Notes: generated by a model from the sequence alone, not told the origin. Numbered from the stretch's first letter, positions 10,534 to 20,017 are shown. The stretch is 41,617 nt of DNA from Atribacterota bacterium (GCA_028696495.1 JAQVGY010000005.1:1-41617), one strand, 5' to 3'. Numbers and translations: made by a program.

Positions 10534-12048
10534 TTATTTATGAACACCGGTCATAAGTAAACCAAGCTTACCTCTATCGATATTCTTATTAACCATGATT
10601 TCCACAATTTTCCCCTCATAAATAACTGCTATTTCATCACTTAGAGATAAGATTTCATCTAATTCTGCCGAAATTAATAGTATCGCTTTCCCTTTGCTTC
10701 TCTCCTTTAAAATTTGTTTATGTACAAATTCAATTGAGCCAACATCCAGGCCTCTGGTGGGTTGTGCAGCAATTAGAAGGTTTGGTTCTCTTTCAAGTTC
10801 TCTTGCTACAATTACTTTTTGTTGATTACCGCCAGATAATGATTTTAATAAGTTTTCTTTAACAGCCGGCCTTATATCATAATCTTTAATCAATTTATTA
10901 GCGTATCCTCTAATTTCTGGAGGGTTTAAAAAACAACCTTTAACAAAAGGAGATTTATAATGGCTACCTAATACTAAGTTTTCTGCCACTGAATAATCAG
11001 CAATAAATCCTCTTTTACGTCTATCTTCTGGAATATGCGCAATATGCAATTCCCTTAATTTTCTGGGACTCAGTCCGGTTATATCTTTTTCATATAAATA
11101 CATTTTACCACCGGAAATTGGCTTCAATCCGGTGATGACTTCTACCAATTCAGTCTGACCATTTCCTTCTACTCCGGCAATTCCCAGTATCTGCCCTTCT
11201 TTAACTGTAAGGCTAATATCTTTTAGTACATGGTATTTGTGCTGGTTAAAGGCATTTACCTTCTCTAATCTCAAAACAGTCTTACCAATTGTTTGCTCTG
11301 CTTTACTTGTTGTCAATAATACCTCTCTGCCAACCATTAGTGTAGCTATCTCAGAGGTATTGGTCTGAGAGGTTACTTTGGTACCCACCATTTTCCCATC
11401 TCTCATTACCGTCACCCGGTCAGATAGAGCCATTACCTCATTTAGCTTGTGGGTTATAAAAACTATTGTTTTACCCTGTCCCTTTAAAGATTTTAATATT
11501 TTAAATAATTCTTCTACCTCTTGAGGAGTTAAAACAGCGGTTGGCTCATCTAATATCAGGATTTCGGCACCCCTGTAAAGTACCTTTATGATTTCAACTC
11601 TCTGTTGTATACCAACAGAAACATCCTCAATCTTAGCCCAGGGATCGATCTTAAAACCATATTTCTCGGAAAGCTCTTTGATATCACTGGCTGCTTTTTT
11701 TAAATCAATAAAAAAATAATTCCTTCTGGGTTCCATTCCCAGAATTACATTCTCTGCCACCGTCAAGGGAGGAACTAACATAAAATGCTGATGAACCATT
11801 CCAATCTTATTTTCTATTGCTATATTAGGATTATAAATATTGGTCTTTTGTCCATCAATAAAAATCTCTCCTTCATCTGCCTGGTATAAGCCATACAATA
11901 TACTCATCAAGGTGCTTTTCCCTGCCCCGTTCTCTCCTACTAAAGCATGAATTTCTCCCTTTTTAACTGAGAAGTTCACTTTATCGTTTGCCTTAACCAG
12001 TGGAAAAGTTTTTGAGATATCTTTCATTTCTATCAGATATTGAGCCAA
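10534..12048 (-). CDS. Nucleoside/sugar-type ABC transporter ATP-binding protein (two fused ABC domains)
   Basis: 504 aa; Walker A GENGAGKST, DEPTAVLTPQE, second half LSGGNQQKVIVARELEREPNLLIAAQPTRGLD. Confidence 0.93.
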   Translation of the reverse strand: MAQYLIEMKDISKTFPLVKANDKVNFSVKKGEIHALVGENGAGKSTLMSILYGLYQADEGEIFIDGQKTNIYNPNIAIENKIGMVHQHFMLVPPLTVAENVILGMEPRRNYFFIDLKKAASDIKELSEKYGFKIDPWAKIEDVSVGIQQRVEIIKVLYRGAEILILDEPTAVLTPQEVEELFKILKSLKGQGKTIVFITHKLNEVMALSDRVTVMRDGKMVGTKVTSQTNTSEIATLMVGREVLLTTSKAEQTIGKTVLRLEKVNAFNQHKYHVLKDISLTVKEGQILGIAGVEGNGQTELVEVITGLKPISGGKMYLYEKDITGLSPRKLRELHIAHIPEDRRKRGFIADYSVAENLVLGSHYKSPFVKGCFLNPPEIRGYANKLIKDYDIRPAVKENLLKSLSGGNQQKVIVARELEREPNLLIAAQPTRGLDVGSIEFVHKQILKERSKGKAILLISAELDEILSLSDEIAVIYEGKIVEIMVNKNIDRGKLGLLMTGVHK

Positions 12049-12087
12049 TTCTTCTCACCATAATCCTGCTAATATTTAATAAATAAT

Positions 12088-12139
12088 ATTAATCATCAGG
12101 AAATTAATATAATTAATATTATATTTCCTGATGATTAAT
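12088..12139 (-). repeat. 17-bp perfect inverted repeat / intercistronic hairpin between the BMP gene and the ABC ATPase gene
   Basis: ATTAATCATCAGGAAAT (12088-12104) and ATTTCCTGATGATTAAT (12123-12139); 18-nt loop; no clean U-tract after it. Confidence 0.85.
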
Positions 12140-12146
12140 TTATATT

Positions 12147-13202
12147 CTATATTTCGTGAGGTACTTCAATCTCTCCCTTTATAATTTTTGCCTTGGCTTC
12201 TTCAACTTTTTGTATCATTTCATCTGTTATCAGGTCTTTGTTGTAGTTATCCAAGGCATATCCCACTCCATTATATTCCACATCATTAATTACCACGGTG
12301 GTTGCTAAATCGAATAATCTAATTCCAGGTTCAAAAGTACCCTCTAAAATCGATTTGATGGTCAGATATACCGATACATCAACCTGTTTTAACATACTGG
12401 TCAACCCAAAATTCTCGCCAGTCTCTTCAATATGACCTAAATAGTTCTGATTAGAGTCTACCCCAATAACATATCTCTTTCTTTCTTTTGCTGCTTCATA
12501 AACACCTGCACCTGTTAAACCGGAGGCATGGTAAATAACATAGGCACCATTGTCATACTGTGACAAAGCCAGTTCTTTACCTTTCACTGGATCGGCAAAG
12601 GCTGTGGGAGTGTCTCCTGCGTAAGCTGATAGTATTTTACAATCGGGATAGGCATATTTAACACCTGCCTTATAGCCGGCTTCAAACTTTTGAATCAAGG
12701 GAACGTTCATTCCTCCTACATAACCTACTGTATCTTTTCCATCCTGAAGTGCCTTTAATCCTGCAATCATACCAACCAAAAAGGACCCCTCATGTTCTGC
12801 AAAACTTAAAGAAGTGACATTGGGTTTTCCCAGAACAATTCCATCAACAATGGCAAATTTAGTATTGGGAAAATCATCTGAAGCGGGCCCGATGCTGTCT
12901 TCAAATAAAAAGCCTACTCCGATAATAAGGTTATACCCAATACTGGCTAAATTTCTTACATTTACTTCTCTGTCTGCGTCTGCTCCCGGTTCAAGTTCGA
13001 TTCTCTTTATACCAAAATCCTGTGCAGCCCAACCTAATCCCCGTGAAGCCGAATCATTGAACGATTTATCCCCTTTACCACCAATATCAAATACCAGGCC
13101 TACAGTAAGATCACTCTGGGCAAAACCATTCATAGCTACCAGTGGAAATAATAGAATAGTAATTAGCAGCAAAATTATGATGTTTTTAAAATAAAATTTC
13201 AT
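12147..13202 (-). CDS. BMP-family ABC transporter substrate-binding protein (start reassigned from 13238 to the ATG at 13202)
   Basis: LTVGLVFDIGGKGDKSFNDSASRGL motif; ATG at 13202 follows AAGGAG, giving a signal peptide MKFYFKNIIILLLITILLFPLVAMNGFAQS. Confidence 0.92.
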   Translation of the reverse strand: MKFYFKNIIILLLITILLFPLVAMNGFAQSDLTVGLVFDIGGKGDKSFNDSASRGLGWAAQDFGIKRIELEPGADADREVNVRNLASIGYNLIIGVGFLFEDSIGPASDDFPNTKFAIVDGIVLGKPNVTSLSFAEHEGSFLVGMIAGLKALQDGKDTVGYVGGMNVPLIQKFEAGYKAGVKYAYPDCKILSAYAGDTPTAFADPVKGKELALSQYDNGAYVIYHASGLTGAGVYEAAKERKRYVIGVDSNQNYLGHIEETGENFGLTSMLKQVDVSVYLTIKSILEGTFEPGIRLFDLATTVVINDVEYNGVGYALDNYNKDLITDEMIQKVEEAKAKIIKGEIEVPHEI

Positions 13203-13477
13203 AGATTCTTTAGCTCCTTTCTTTAAATTTATTTTCAAGCCATCATTTTTATATCTATTTTGCCTTTATTTTGTCAGCAGCAGGTATAAATTCCCTCCTT
13301 TCTTCTTTAGATTAATTTAGTTCGAATACCATATTATTAATTATTTAGTAGTATAATAAAATATTGCAGATTTAGTACTATAACTACTATTATAATAATA
13401 CGTTCCCCTTCTTTATTCAATCAAAAATATTTTTGTGGTATCCAATCTGCATTAAACAATTATTCTAAGTAATAAAT

Positions 13478-15670
13478 TTAATTTTTGAAATCAGAAATAA
13501 AATCTTCTCTGGAAAACAGTATCTTTCTTGGATTGCGTCCATCATAGGGACCGACCAATCCCTTTTTTTCCATTAAATCAATCAAACGTGCAGCTCTGGT
13601 GTATCCAATCCTTAATTTTCTCTGTAAAATAGATATCGAAGCCTGATTATTATTAATAATTGTTTCCACAGCCTCTTCAAATAGTTCATCCTCTTCTTCG
13701 CCTTCCATATCTTTACTTTCCATGTCTTTTTGTTCTAAATGTTCAATAATATTTCCATTATAATCCGGAGAAGGATTATTTTTTACCAGAAATGCCACAA
13801 TCTCCTTAATTTCCCTTTCAGATACAAAAGCACCCTGTGCTCTTATAGGCTTGGAAGCATTTATAGGAGAAAAAAGCATATCTCCATTCCCCAGTAATTT
13901 TTCAGCACCATTTACATCCAGAATAGTCCTTGAATCAACCTGTGTAGATACTGCAAAGGCAATACGCGAGGGGAAATTCACCTTTATAGAACCGGTAATA
14001 ATATCGACAGAGGGCCTTTGGGTAGCAATGACAAGATGAATTCCGGTAGCTCTGGTCATCTGGGCTAATCTGCACAAAGCTTCTTCTACTTTCACCGGCG
14101 CAGAAAGCATCAAATCAGCTAATTCATCTATAATAATTACTATATAAGGTAAACTTGTTTCCTCTGGCTTTGTACTTTTAATATATTCATGGTATCCTTT
14201 TAAGTTGCGAACCCCAACTTCAGCAAATATTTTAAACCTTCTCTCCATTTCAGAAATTGCCCAATTGAGTACCTTATCAACTTTTTTAGTATTGGTAACA
14301 ATGGGGGAAATTAGATGTGGTATGCCATTATATATATTTAGCTCTACTCTTTTGGGGTCAATTATTAAAAATCTTACCATTTCGGGACCAAAACGATAAA
14401 CTAAACTCAAAATAATAGTGTTCAAACAAACACTTTTACCGGAACCTGTCGAACCAGCAATAAGCAGATGTGGTAATTCTACCAAATCTGCCATAATATT
14501 TTTCCCCCCGATATCTTTTCCCAGTACTATAGGCAGGATAAAAGAATTATCATGATAATCTCTGGATTCAATGATTTCTCTTAAGAAGACGGTATTTTTC
14601 TCTTTGTTTGGAACCTCGATACCGATGGCATTTTTACCGGGAATAGGAGTTTCAATTCTTACTGAGGGAGAGGCAAATGCTAAGGCAATATCATTACTGA
14701 GATTGGTAATTTTTGATACCTTCACTCCTGGGGCGGGCTGTATCTCGTATCTGGTAACAGTTGGTCCCTGAGTTGCTCCTATTACTTCACCCTGGATATT
14801 AAAATTATCCAATGTTCTCTGCAGCAAAGCAATATTTTCTCTGATTCTTTCCAGATTACGTTCCTTGAATTCTCTTTTTGGCTCATTTAATAGATTAACC
14901 GATGGTGCAGCATAGCTGTAAAGTAAACTTTTCCCTTCTTCTTCACTTCTAACTGGAAAATCTATCTTCCCTTGTACCGCTGCTGCTACCTTCTTTTCTT
15001 CTTTCGATGGGACAACTTTTTTAAATATTGGTTCGGCCTTTCTCTTTATTTTACTATCATCTGATGAATAAATCTTAATTGATTGCTTGCTCCCTTTTCT
15101 CTGTCTATTGCTTTCATCTTTTCTTTTAATAGATAAAAATGGTATTACCCTATGGAACACATTAACTATCCTTTTAGAAATGAGATTGGTGATGTAGAGA
15201 AAAGAAAGATCGGTTGCAAATAATAGTGCAATCAAACCCAGGGCGATGAGAAATAGGTAGGCACCGGTTAAACCGAAATAGTTATTTAAATGGCTTGCTA
15301 TATAATATCCATAAAGGCCGCCCCCTATTCCTTGTAGTGATAAAAAATAGGCATTCTCAATATATATTAATCTCAAATGGATAAAGGCTAATAATATCAG
15401 TAATAAAGAGGTGACCCCGAACATCCTATTATAAAAATTGGGAATATTAAAATTAGATAATAGGTGAATACCCTCAATCATTAAAAAAATGAAGATAAAG
15501 TATTTTCCAAGACCAATCAGTTTGTTGATAGTGTAGGTTAAATCATATAAAAAAGTATTTGTTTCTCCGGGAAATAATATTATATAAAGATAAAAAAGTG
15601 CAATAAAAATGAGGGAAATACCAACAATTCTTCTATTAATTGGTTGATTTTTTTTCTCAATTTTGGCCAT
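13478..15670 (-). CDS. ftsK: DNA translocase FtsK/SpoIIIE
   Basis: 730 aa; N-terminal TM helices, HLLIAGSTGSGKSVCLN Walker A, C-terminal gamma winged helix (ISILQRKLRIGYTRAARLIDLMEKKGLVG). Confidence 0.96.
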   Translation of the reverse strand: MAKIEKKNQPINRRIVGISLIFIALFYLYIILFPGETNTFLYDLTYTINKLIGLGKYFIFIFLMIEGIHLLSNFNIPNFYNRMFGVTSLLLILLAFIHLRLIYIENAYFLSLQGIGGGLYGYYIASHLNNYFGLTGAYLFLIALGLIALLFATDLSFLYITNLISKRIVNVFHRVIPFLSIKRKDESNRQRKGSKQSIKIYSSDDSKIKRKAEPIFKKVVPSKEEKKVAAAVQGKIDFPVRSEEEGKSLLYSYAAPSVNLLNEPKREFKERNLERIRENIALLQRTLDNFNIQGEVIGATQGPTVTRYEIQPAPGVKVSKITNLSNDIALAFASPSVRIETPIPGKNAIGIEVPNKEKNTVFLREIIESRDYHDNSFILPIVLGKDIGGKNIMADLVELPHLLIAGSTGSGKSVCLNTIILSLVYRFGPEMVRFLIIDPKRVELNIYNGIPHLISPIVTNTKKVDKVLNWAISEMERRFKIFAEVGVRNLKGYHEYIKSTKPEETSLPYIVIIIDELADLMLSAPVKVEEALCRLAQMTRATGIHLVIATQRPSVDIITGSIKVNFPSRIAFAVSTQVDSRTILDVNGAEKLLGNGDMLFSPINASKPIRAQGAFVSEREIKEIVAFLVKNNPSPDYNGNIIEHLEQKDMESKDMEGEEEDELFEEAVETIINNNQASISILQRKLRIGYTRAARLIDLMEKKGLVGPYDGRNPRKILFSREDFISDFKN

Positions 15671-15683
15671 TTTATTCCCTGTG

Positions 15684-16505
15684 TTATTTTTTAAGAAAGA
15701 TTACTATTATAGCTAAAATCCATAAGTAATAGCTAAAGAAGCGCAGCTTAAAATTAACCAGCATCCTGATAAAGAATCTCATAGCTAAACATCCGAAAAG
15801 AAAAGCAGCTAATCCTGAGATAAGCATAATATAAATATTAATATTTACATTTAGCTGGAATATTTCTTTAATTTTATATATTGAAGCACCCATAATAATG
15901 GGAATTGATAAGATGAAAGAATATTGTGCAGTAAATTCTCTTTCCAATCTCCTGGCTAAGCCCATCATTATGGTAAATCCGGCACGAGATATTCCAGGAA
16001 AAATGGCAAAGGCTTGCGCCAAACCAATAAATATGGCATCAACCCAATTAATCTCTTTTATAGTTTTGCTGCCCTCAATGAAAAATTTATCTGTTAAAAA
16101 AAGGCATATCCCTGTTGTCATCAGCATAAGGCCAATAAATAAGGAATTATCAAACATCTGTTCAATTGTATTTTGCAGCAGATAACCAATTAATGCCCCT
16201 GGTATGGTACTGAGTAATAATAACCAGGCATATTTACTGTTATTATCTTTTTTGACATAATCTAAAAATGATGGCCAGTGATTCAGTCTTAAAATACTTT
16301 TAATGAATGAATATATAATTTCTTTTATTTCTTTTCTGAATAAACAGATTACTGCAAGTGTTGTACAAAAATGAACAAATACCTCAAAAGCTACACCGGG
16401 TATTTTTATTCCTAAAAGATTTTGACTAATTCTAAGATGAGCGGAGCTACTGACCGGGAGGAATTCTGTTAACCCTTGTACAATACCAAGGATAACGTAG
16501 TACAT
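15684..16505 (-). CDS. uppP: Undecaprenyl-diphosphatase
   Basis: 273 aa; GLTEFLPVSSSAHL and PGISRAGFTIMMGL motifs (BacA/UppP). Confidence 0.95.
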   Translation of the reverse strand: MYYVILGIVQGLTEFLPVSSSAHLRISQNLLGIKIPGVAFEVFVHFCTTLAVICLFRKEIKEIIYSFIKSILRLNHWPSFLDYVKKDNNSKYAWLLLLSTIPGALIGYLLQNTIEQMFDNSLFIGLMLMTTGICLFLTDKFFIEGSKTIKEINWVDAIFIGLAQAFAIFPGISRAGFTIMMGLARRLEREFTAQYSFILSIPIIMGASIYKIKEIFQLNVNINIYIMLISGLAAFLFGCLAMRFFIRMLVNFKLRFFSYYLWILAIIVIFLKK

Positions 16506-16579
16506 CTATTCCCTCCCTCTTCTGTAAATATTAATGAATGTACCTTCATTATAATAGTGAATATTGCGGAGAAAAGCGC

Positions 16580-17056
16580 CTATTCGGTTGCTTTGATTCC
16601 GGTATGACCAAACCCACCTTCTCCTCTTTTAGTATTGTCCAGTTCTTCAATTTCCTTTAATATAGGCTGGCATACCTTTTGGATAACTAATTGAGCTATC
16701 CTATCCCCTCTATTTATATAAAAATTTTCTTTACCGTGGTTTATCAAAATAACTTTAATCACACCACGGTAATCAGCATCAATTGTTCCAGGTGTATTAA
16801 GCACTGTAATACCATGGGAATAAGCCAGACCGCTTCTGGGTCTTACCTGTGCTTCATAGCCTGGCGGAAGGGCAATTTTTATACCGGTGGAAACTAATTT
16901 TCGCTCACCCGGTCCAATCTCAATTACTTCATTTTGGGCAGAATGCAAATCAATGCCTGAAGCATATTTACTGGCAGCTTTTGGCAAAGGCAGACTTTCA
17001 CAACCCTTTTCCTTTTCGATTTTTATTTCAACTTTATCAATATCTCTATTATTCAT
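16580..17056 (-). CDS. dut: dUTP diphosphatase
   Basis: 158 aa; RPRSGLAYSHGI, NTPGTIDADYRGVIKVILIN, RGDRIAQLV, RGEGGFGHTG motifs. Confidence 0.97.
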   Translation of the reverse strand: MNNRDIDKVEIKIEKEKGCESLPLPKAASKYASGIDLHSAQNEVIEIGPGERKLVSTGIKIALPPGYEAQVRPRSGLAYSHGITVLNTPGTIDADYRGVIKVILINHGKENFYINRGDRIAQLVIQKVCQPILKEIEELDNTKRGEGGFGHTGIKATE

Positions 17057-17070
17057 TAGAAGATAGGTAC

Positions 17071-19248
17071 TTATTTAAAATTAGATCTTTTATTATAACG
17101 ATTCCTAAAATCTTTATCATTTTTTTCAGGTTTTGGCATCAATTCTTTCTTGCTCAGGTCGATCTTGCCCTGCTGGTCAATTCCAATAACCTTTACCTGA
17201 ATCTCATCATCCATATTTAAAACATCTTCTACTTTACCAACATGAGAATAAGATAGGTTTGATATATGTAAGAGCCCCTCTACCCCGGGAAGAATCTCTA
17301 CAAATGCCCCATATTTGGTTATTCTTTTCACCTTCCCATTATAAATCTCCCCGACTTTTACTTCCTTAACCAAACCTTCGATATGGTATTTAGCTCTCTC
17401 TATCTTTTCCATGCTATCAGCAGTAATAAAAATTTCACCATTATCTTTTATATCGATACAGGTGCCGGTCTCTTCAATTATCTTCTTTATGTTCTTGCCG
17501 CTTGGACCAATTATATTTCCAATCTTATCTGTGCTAACTTTTATAATAAGCATCTTAGGAACATAGTTAGACAGCTCTGCTTTTGGTTTGGAAATTGTTT
17601 TATTCATTTTTTCAAGTATATATAAGCGGCCTTTTCTTGACCTTTCGAAAATATCCCGCAATATATCAATAGATACACCATCTATTTTCAGGTCCATCTG
17701 AATTGCTGTTAAACCATCGGCTGAACCGGCTGCTTTAAAATCCATATCACCATAATGGTCCTCAATACCAAGAATATCGGTTAATATTTCATATTTATCA
17801 TCTTCTTTAACCAATCCCATGGCAACACCGGCTACCGGTTTACTTATGGGCACTCCTGCATCCATTAGAGATAAGCTGGCTCCACAAACACTAGCCATCG
17901 ATGATGAACCATTAGATTCCAGAATTTCAGATACCACACGAATAGTATAAGGAAATTCTATCTCTTCGGGAATTAGTGCTTTCACAGCCTTTTCAGCCAG
18001 GGCACCATGACCAATCTCTCTACGTGATTGAGACCTTCTCGGCTTGATATCTCCTACCGAGAAGGGTGGAAAATTGTAGTGTAAATAAAATTTACGGGTG
18101 GTATCCTCTTCCAGAGTATCTACAGACTGCTCATCCCTAACAGAACCCAGGGTAGTAATAACCAGAGCCTGTGTTTGCCCTCTGGTAAAGAGGGCACTTC
18201 CATGCACTCTCGGCAAAATACCTATTTCACATTCAATATTCCTAATCTCATCAGGTTTACGGTGATCCACTCTCAATCCCTTTTCAATAATCAAACCCCT
18301 CATTAATTCCTGGCATATGGAATCATATACTCCATTGATAAGGGAGACATTGAGTTCTTCATCACTACTCAGGTCATTATTTAATCTTGAGATGATTTCC
18401 TCTTTTAAATTTTCTAATCTTTCTTCTCTTTCGGCTTTATCTCTGGTAGTTAATGCGTTTTCTATCTGCTCGGAATAATCTTTTTTGATTAGCTCATAAA
18501 ACCTATTTTTTTCTTCCAACAAAGATTGTTCCAATTGCCAGGTTTGATTAATCTTCTCGGGATTTATCTCTTTAACAAATTCAATTTGCATTTCCACAAT
18601 TTTTTTAATCTCTGCCTGAGCCACCCCGATGGCTTCTATCACTATTTCCTCAGATAATTCCTTAGCTTCCCCTTCTAACATTATAACTGAGTCTTTTGTT
18701 CCAGCAACAACTATATTGAGTTCACAGTCAGCCAGCTCTTCTACCGTAGGATTTATTAAGAAATTACCTTCTGAATAGCCGACCCGTATTGCTGCAATTG
18801 GTTTATAAAAAGGAATATCAGAAATATAGAGGGCACATGATGCACCAATAATGGAAATAATATCTGGAAGGTTGCTCTGATCATAAGATAAGACCGAAGT
18901 GATTATCTGAACATCATTGCAGTATCCCTCAGGAAACAGGGGACGTATCGGTCTATCAATCAGTCTGGAAGTCAGGATGGCATTTTCGCTTGGTTTCCCT
19001 TCACGTTTAAAAAATCCGCCTGGTATTTTACCGGCAGCATAAAACTTCTCTTCATAATCTACAAGTAGAGGGAAAAAATCGGTCCCTTCCTTGGGTTCTT
19101 TTGAGGCAACTGCGGTAACAAGTACTACCGTTTCACCACAGGTTACAGTAACTGAGCCATTGGCCTGTTTTGCCAGTTTGCCTGTTTCTATTTTTACTTT
19201 CTTACCACCAACTTCTATTTCTTTACTATGGATAATTTTATCGGTCAT
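17071..19248 (-). CDS. pnp: Polyribonucleotide nucleotidyltransferase
   Basis: 725 aa; two RNase PH domains (FFKREGKPSENAILTSRLIDRPIRPLFP), KH (IGNIIGPSGKNIKKI), S1 (GAFVEILPGVEGLLHISNLS); follows rpsO. Confidence 0.98.
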   Translation of the reverse strand: MTDKIIHSKEIEVGGKKVKIETGKLAKQANGSVTVTCGETVVLVTAVASKEPKEGTDFFPLLVDYEEKFYAAGKIPGGFFKREGKPSENAILTSRLIDRPIRPLFPEGYCNDVQIITSVLSYDQSNLPDIISIIGASCALYISDIPFYKPIAAIRVGYSEGNFLINPTVEELADCELNIVVAGTKDSVIMLEGEAKELSEEIVIEAIGVAQAEIKKIVEMQIEFVKEINPEKINQTWQLEQSLLEEKNRFYELIKKDYSEQIENALTTRDKAEREERLENLKEEIISRLNNDLSSDEELNVSLINGVYDSICQELMRGLIIEKGLRVDHRKPDEIRNIECEIGILPRVHGSALFTRGQTQALVITTLGSVRDEQSVDTLEEDTTRKFYLHYNFPPFSVGDIKPRRSQSRREIGHGALAEKAVKALIPEEIEFPYTIRVVSEILESNGSSSMASVCGASLSLMDAGVPISKPVAGVAMGLVKEDDKYEILTDILGIEDHYGDMDFKAAGSADGLTAIQMDLKIDGVSIDILRDIFERSRKGRLYILEKMNKTISKPKAELSNYVPKMLIIKVSTDKIGNIIGPSGKNIKKIIEETGTCIDIKDNGEIFITADSMEKIERAKYHIEGLVKEVKVGEIYNGKVKRITKYGAFVEILPGVEGLLHISNLSYSHVGKVEDVLNMDDEIQVKVIGIDQQGKIDLSKKELMPKPEKNDKDFRNRYNKRSNFK

Positions 19249-19294
19249 AAATTAAGATATCTCCTTGAATAGGTATACATTATTTTAAATCTCA

Positions 19295-19561
19295 TTACTT
19301 TCTGAGATTCAATTGTTCAATTAATTTGCGATATTTTTCAACATCATTGCTCTTTAGATAATTTAGGAGATTTCTTCTTTTCCCAACCATTCTCAATAAT
19401 CCATATTTAGAATGCTTATCTTTCTTATTCTCATTTAGATGTTTGGTCAGGCTGTTTATTTTCTCAGTTAAAATAGCTACCTGAACCTCTGTTGAACCAG
19501 TATCCACATCATGGTGCTGGTATTCTTTTATTATTTTATTTTTTAATTCTTTCTTAACCAT
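19295..19561 (-). CDS. rpsO: 30S ribosomal protein S15
   Basis: 88 aa; [27 protein letters not shown] and [22 protein letters not shown]. Confidence 0.98.
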   Translation of the reverse strand: MVKKELKNKIIKEYQHHDVDTGSTEVQVAILTEKINSLTKHLNENKKDKHSKYGLLRMVGKRRNLLNYLKSNDVEKYRKLIEQLNLRK

Positions 19562-19777
19562 TTTTGCTAAACTCTCCTTCTGCCTAATGGTAATTCTATA
19601 TGCTAACTTTTTTAAATCATATATCTCTTAGTCAAATATGTTTGAATTTTTTCTTATTTCCTTTAACTAGTCTAAGCATGATGTCTGCGAGATTGGCAGG
19701 AAAGTAGGCTTTATAAATGGTATATCCTAAAATGGGGATTACTTCCTTCTTCAAACTCTTCTGCAATCTTACATCAT
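19562..19777 (-). promoter_or_regulatory. Structured 5' leader of rpsO; candidate S15-responsive or other cis-regulatory RNA
   Basis: Nested complementary segments: AUGAUGU(19777-19771)/ACAUCAU(19684-19678), AGAUUG(19769-19764)/CAAUCU(19695-19690), GGAAGUA(19746-19740)/UACUUUCC(19706-19699); two further hairpins before the AUG. Confidence 0.6.
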
Positions 19778-19783
19778 TTTAAT

Positions 19784-19812
19784 ATTTTATCACAATTAAG
19801 AAATTCATTCAA
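19784..19812 (-). promoter_or_regulatory. Sigma-A-like promoter for rpsO-pnp
   Basis: Minus strand TTGAAT (19812-19807) - N17 - TAAAAT (19789-19784). Confidence 0.6.
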
Positions 19813-20017
19813 ATATATTTTATAAAGTTCAATAATTAAAATTATATACCATTAAATAACAAATCAATCCATTGAAGAGACTTAGAATACCTAACTGAAG
19901 AAATAAATCTGTTTTTAATGGCAATTTGTAATATCTGCTCTTATATTTTATTAAATATCCATCTTTTTTTACTAAAAGATTCTTATGGTTTATTCCTTTT
20001 TTATCATGATATTTTGA

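Noticed and set aside
16530-16560. AATGAA-GGTACA-TTCATT palindrome upstream of uppP
   Set aside because: Short 6-bp AT-rich arms; no supporting promoter or conservation evidence.
19632-19766. 44-codon open frame (TTG start: LQKSLKKEVIPILGYTIYKAYFPANLADIMLRLVKGNKKKFKHI) in the rpsO leader
   Set aside because: No Shine-Dalgarno, and the same bases form the nested RNA stems. An open stretch of this length is not improbable in AT-rich DNA. The RNA-structure explanation is preferred.
19840-20017. Possible degenerate transposase/integrase C-terminus after ribF (KNLLVKKDGYLIKYKSRYYKLPLKTDLFFS)
   Set aside because: Only about 40 codons, AT-rich, no terminal repeats or other transposase motifs. The resemblance to integrase beta-barrel sequences is too weak to call.
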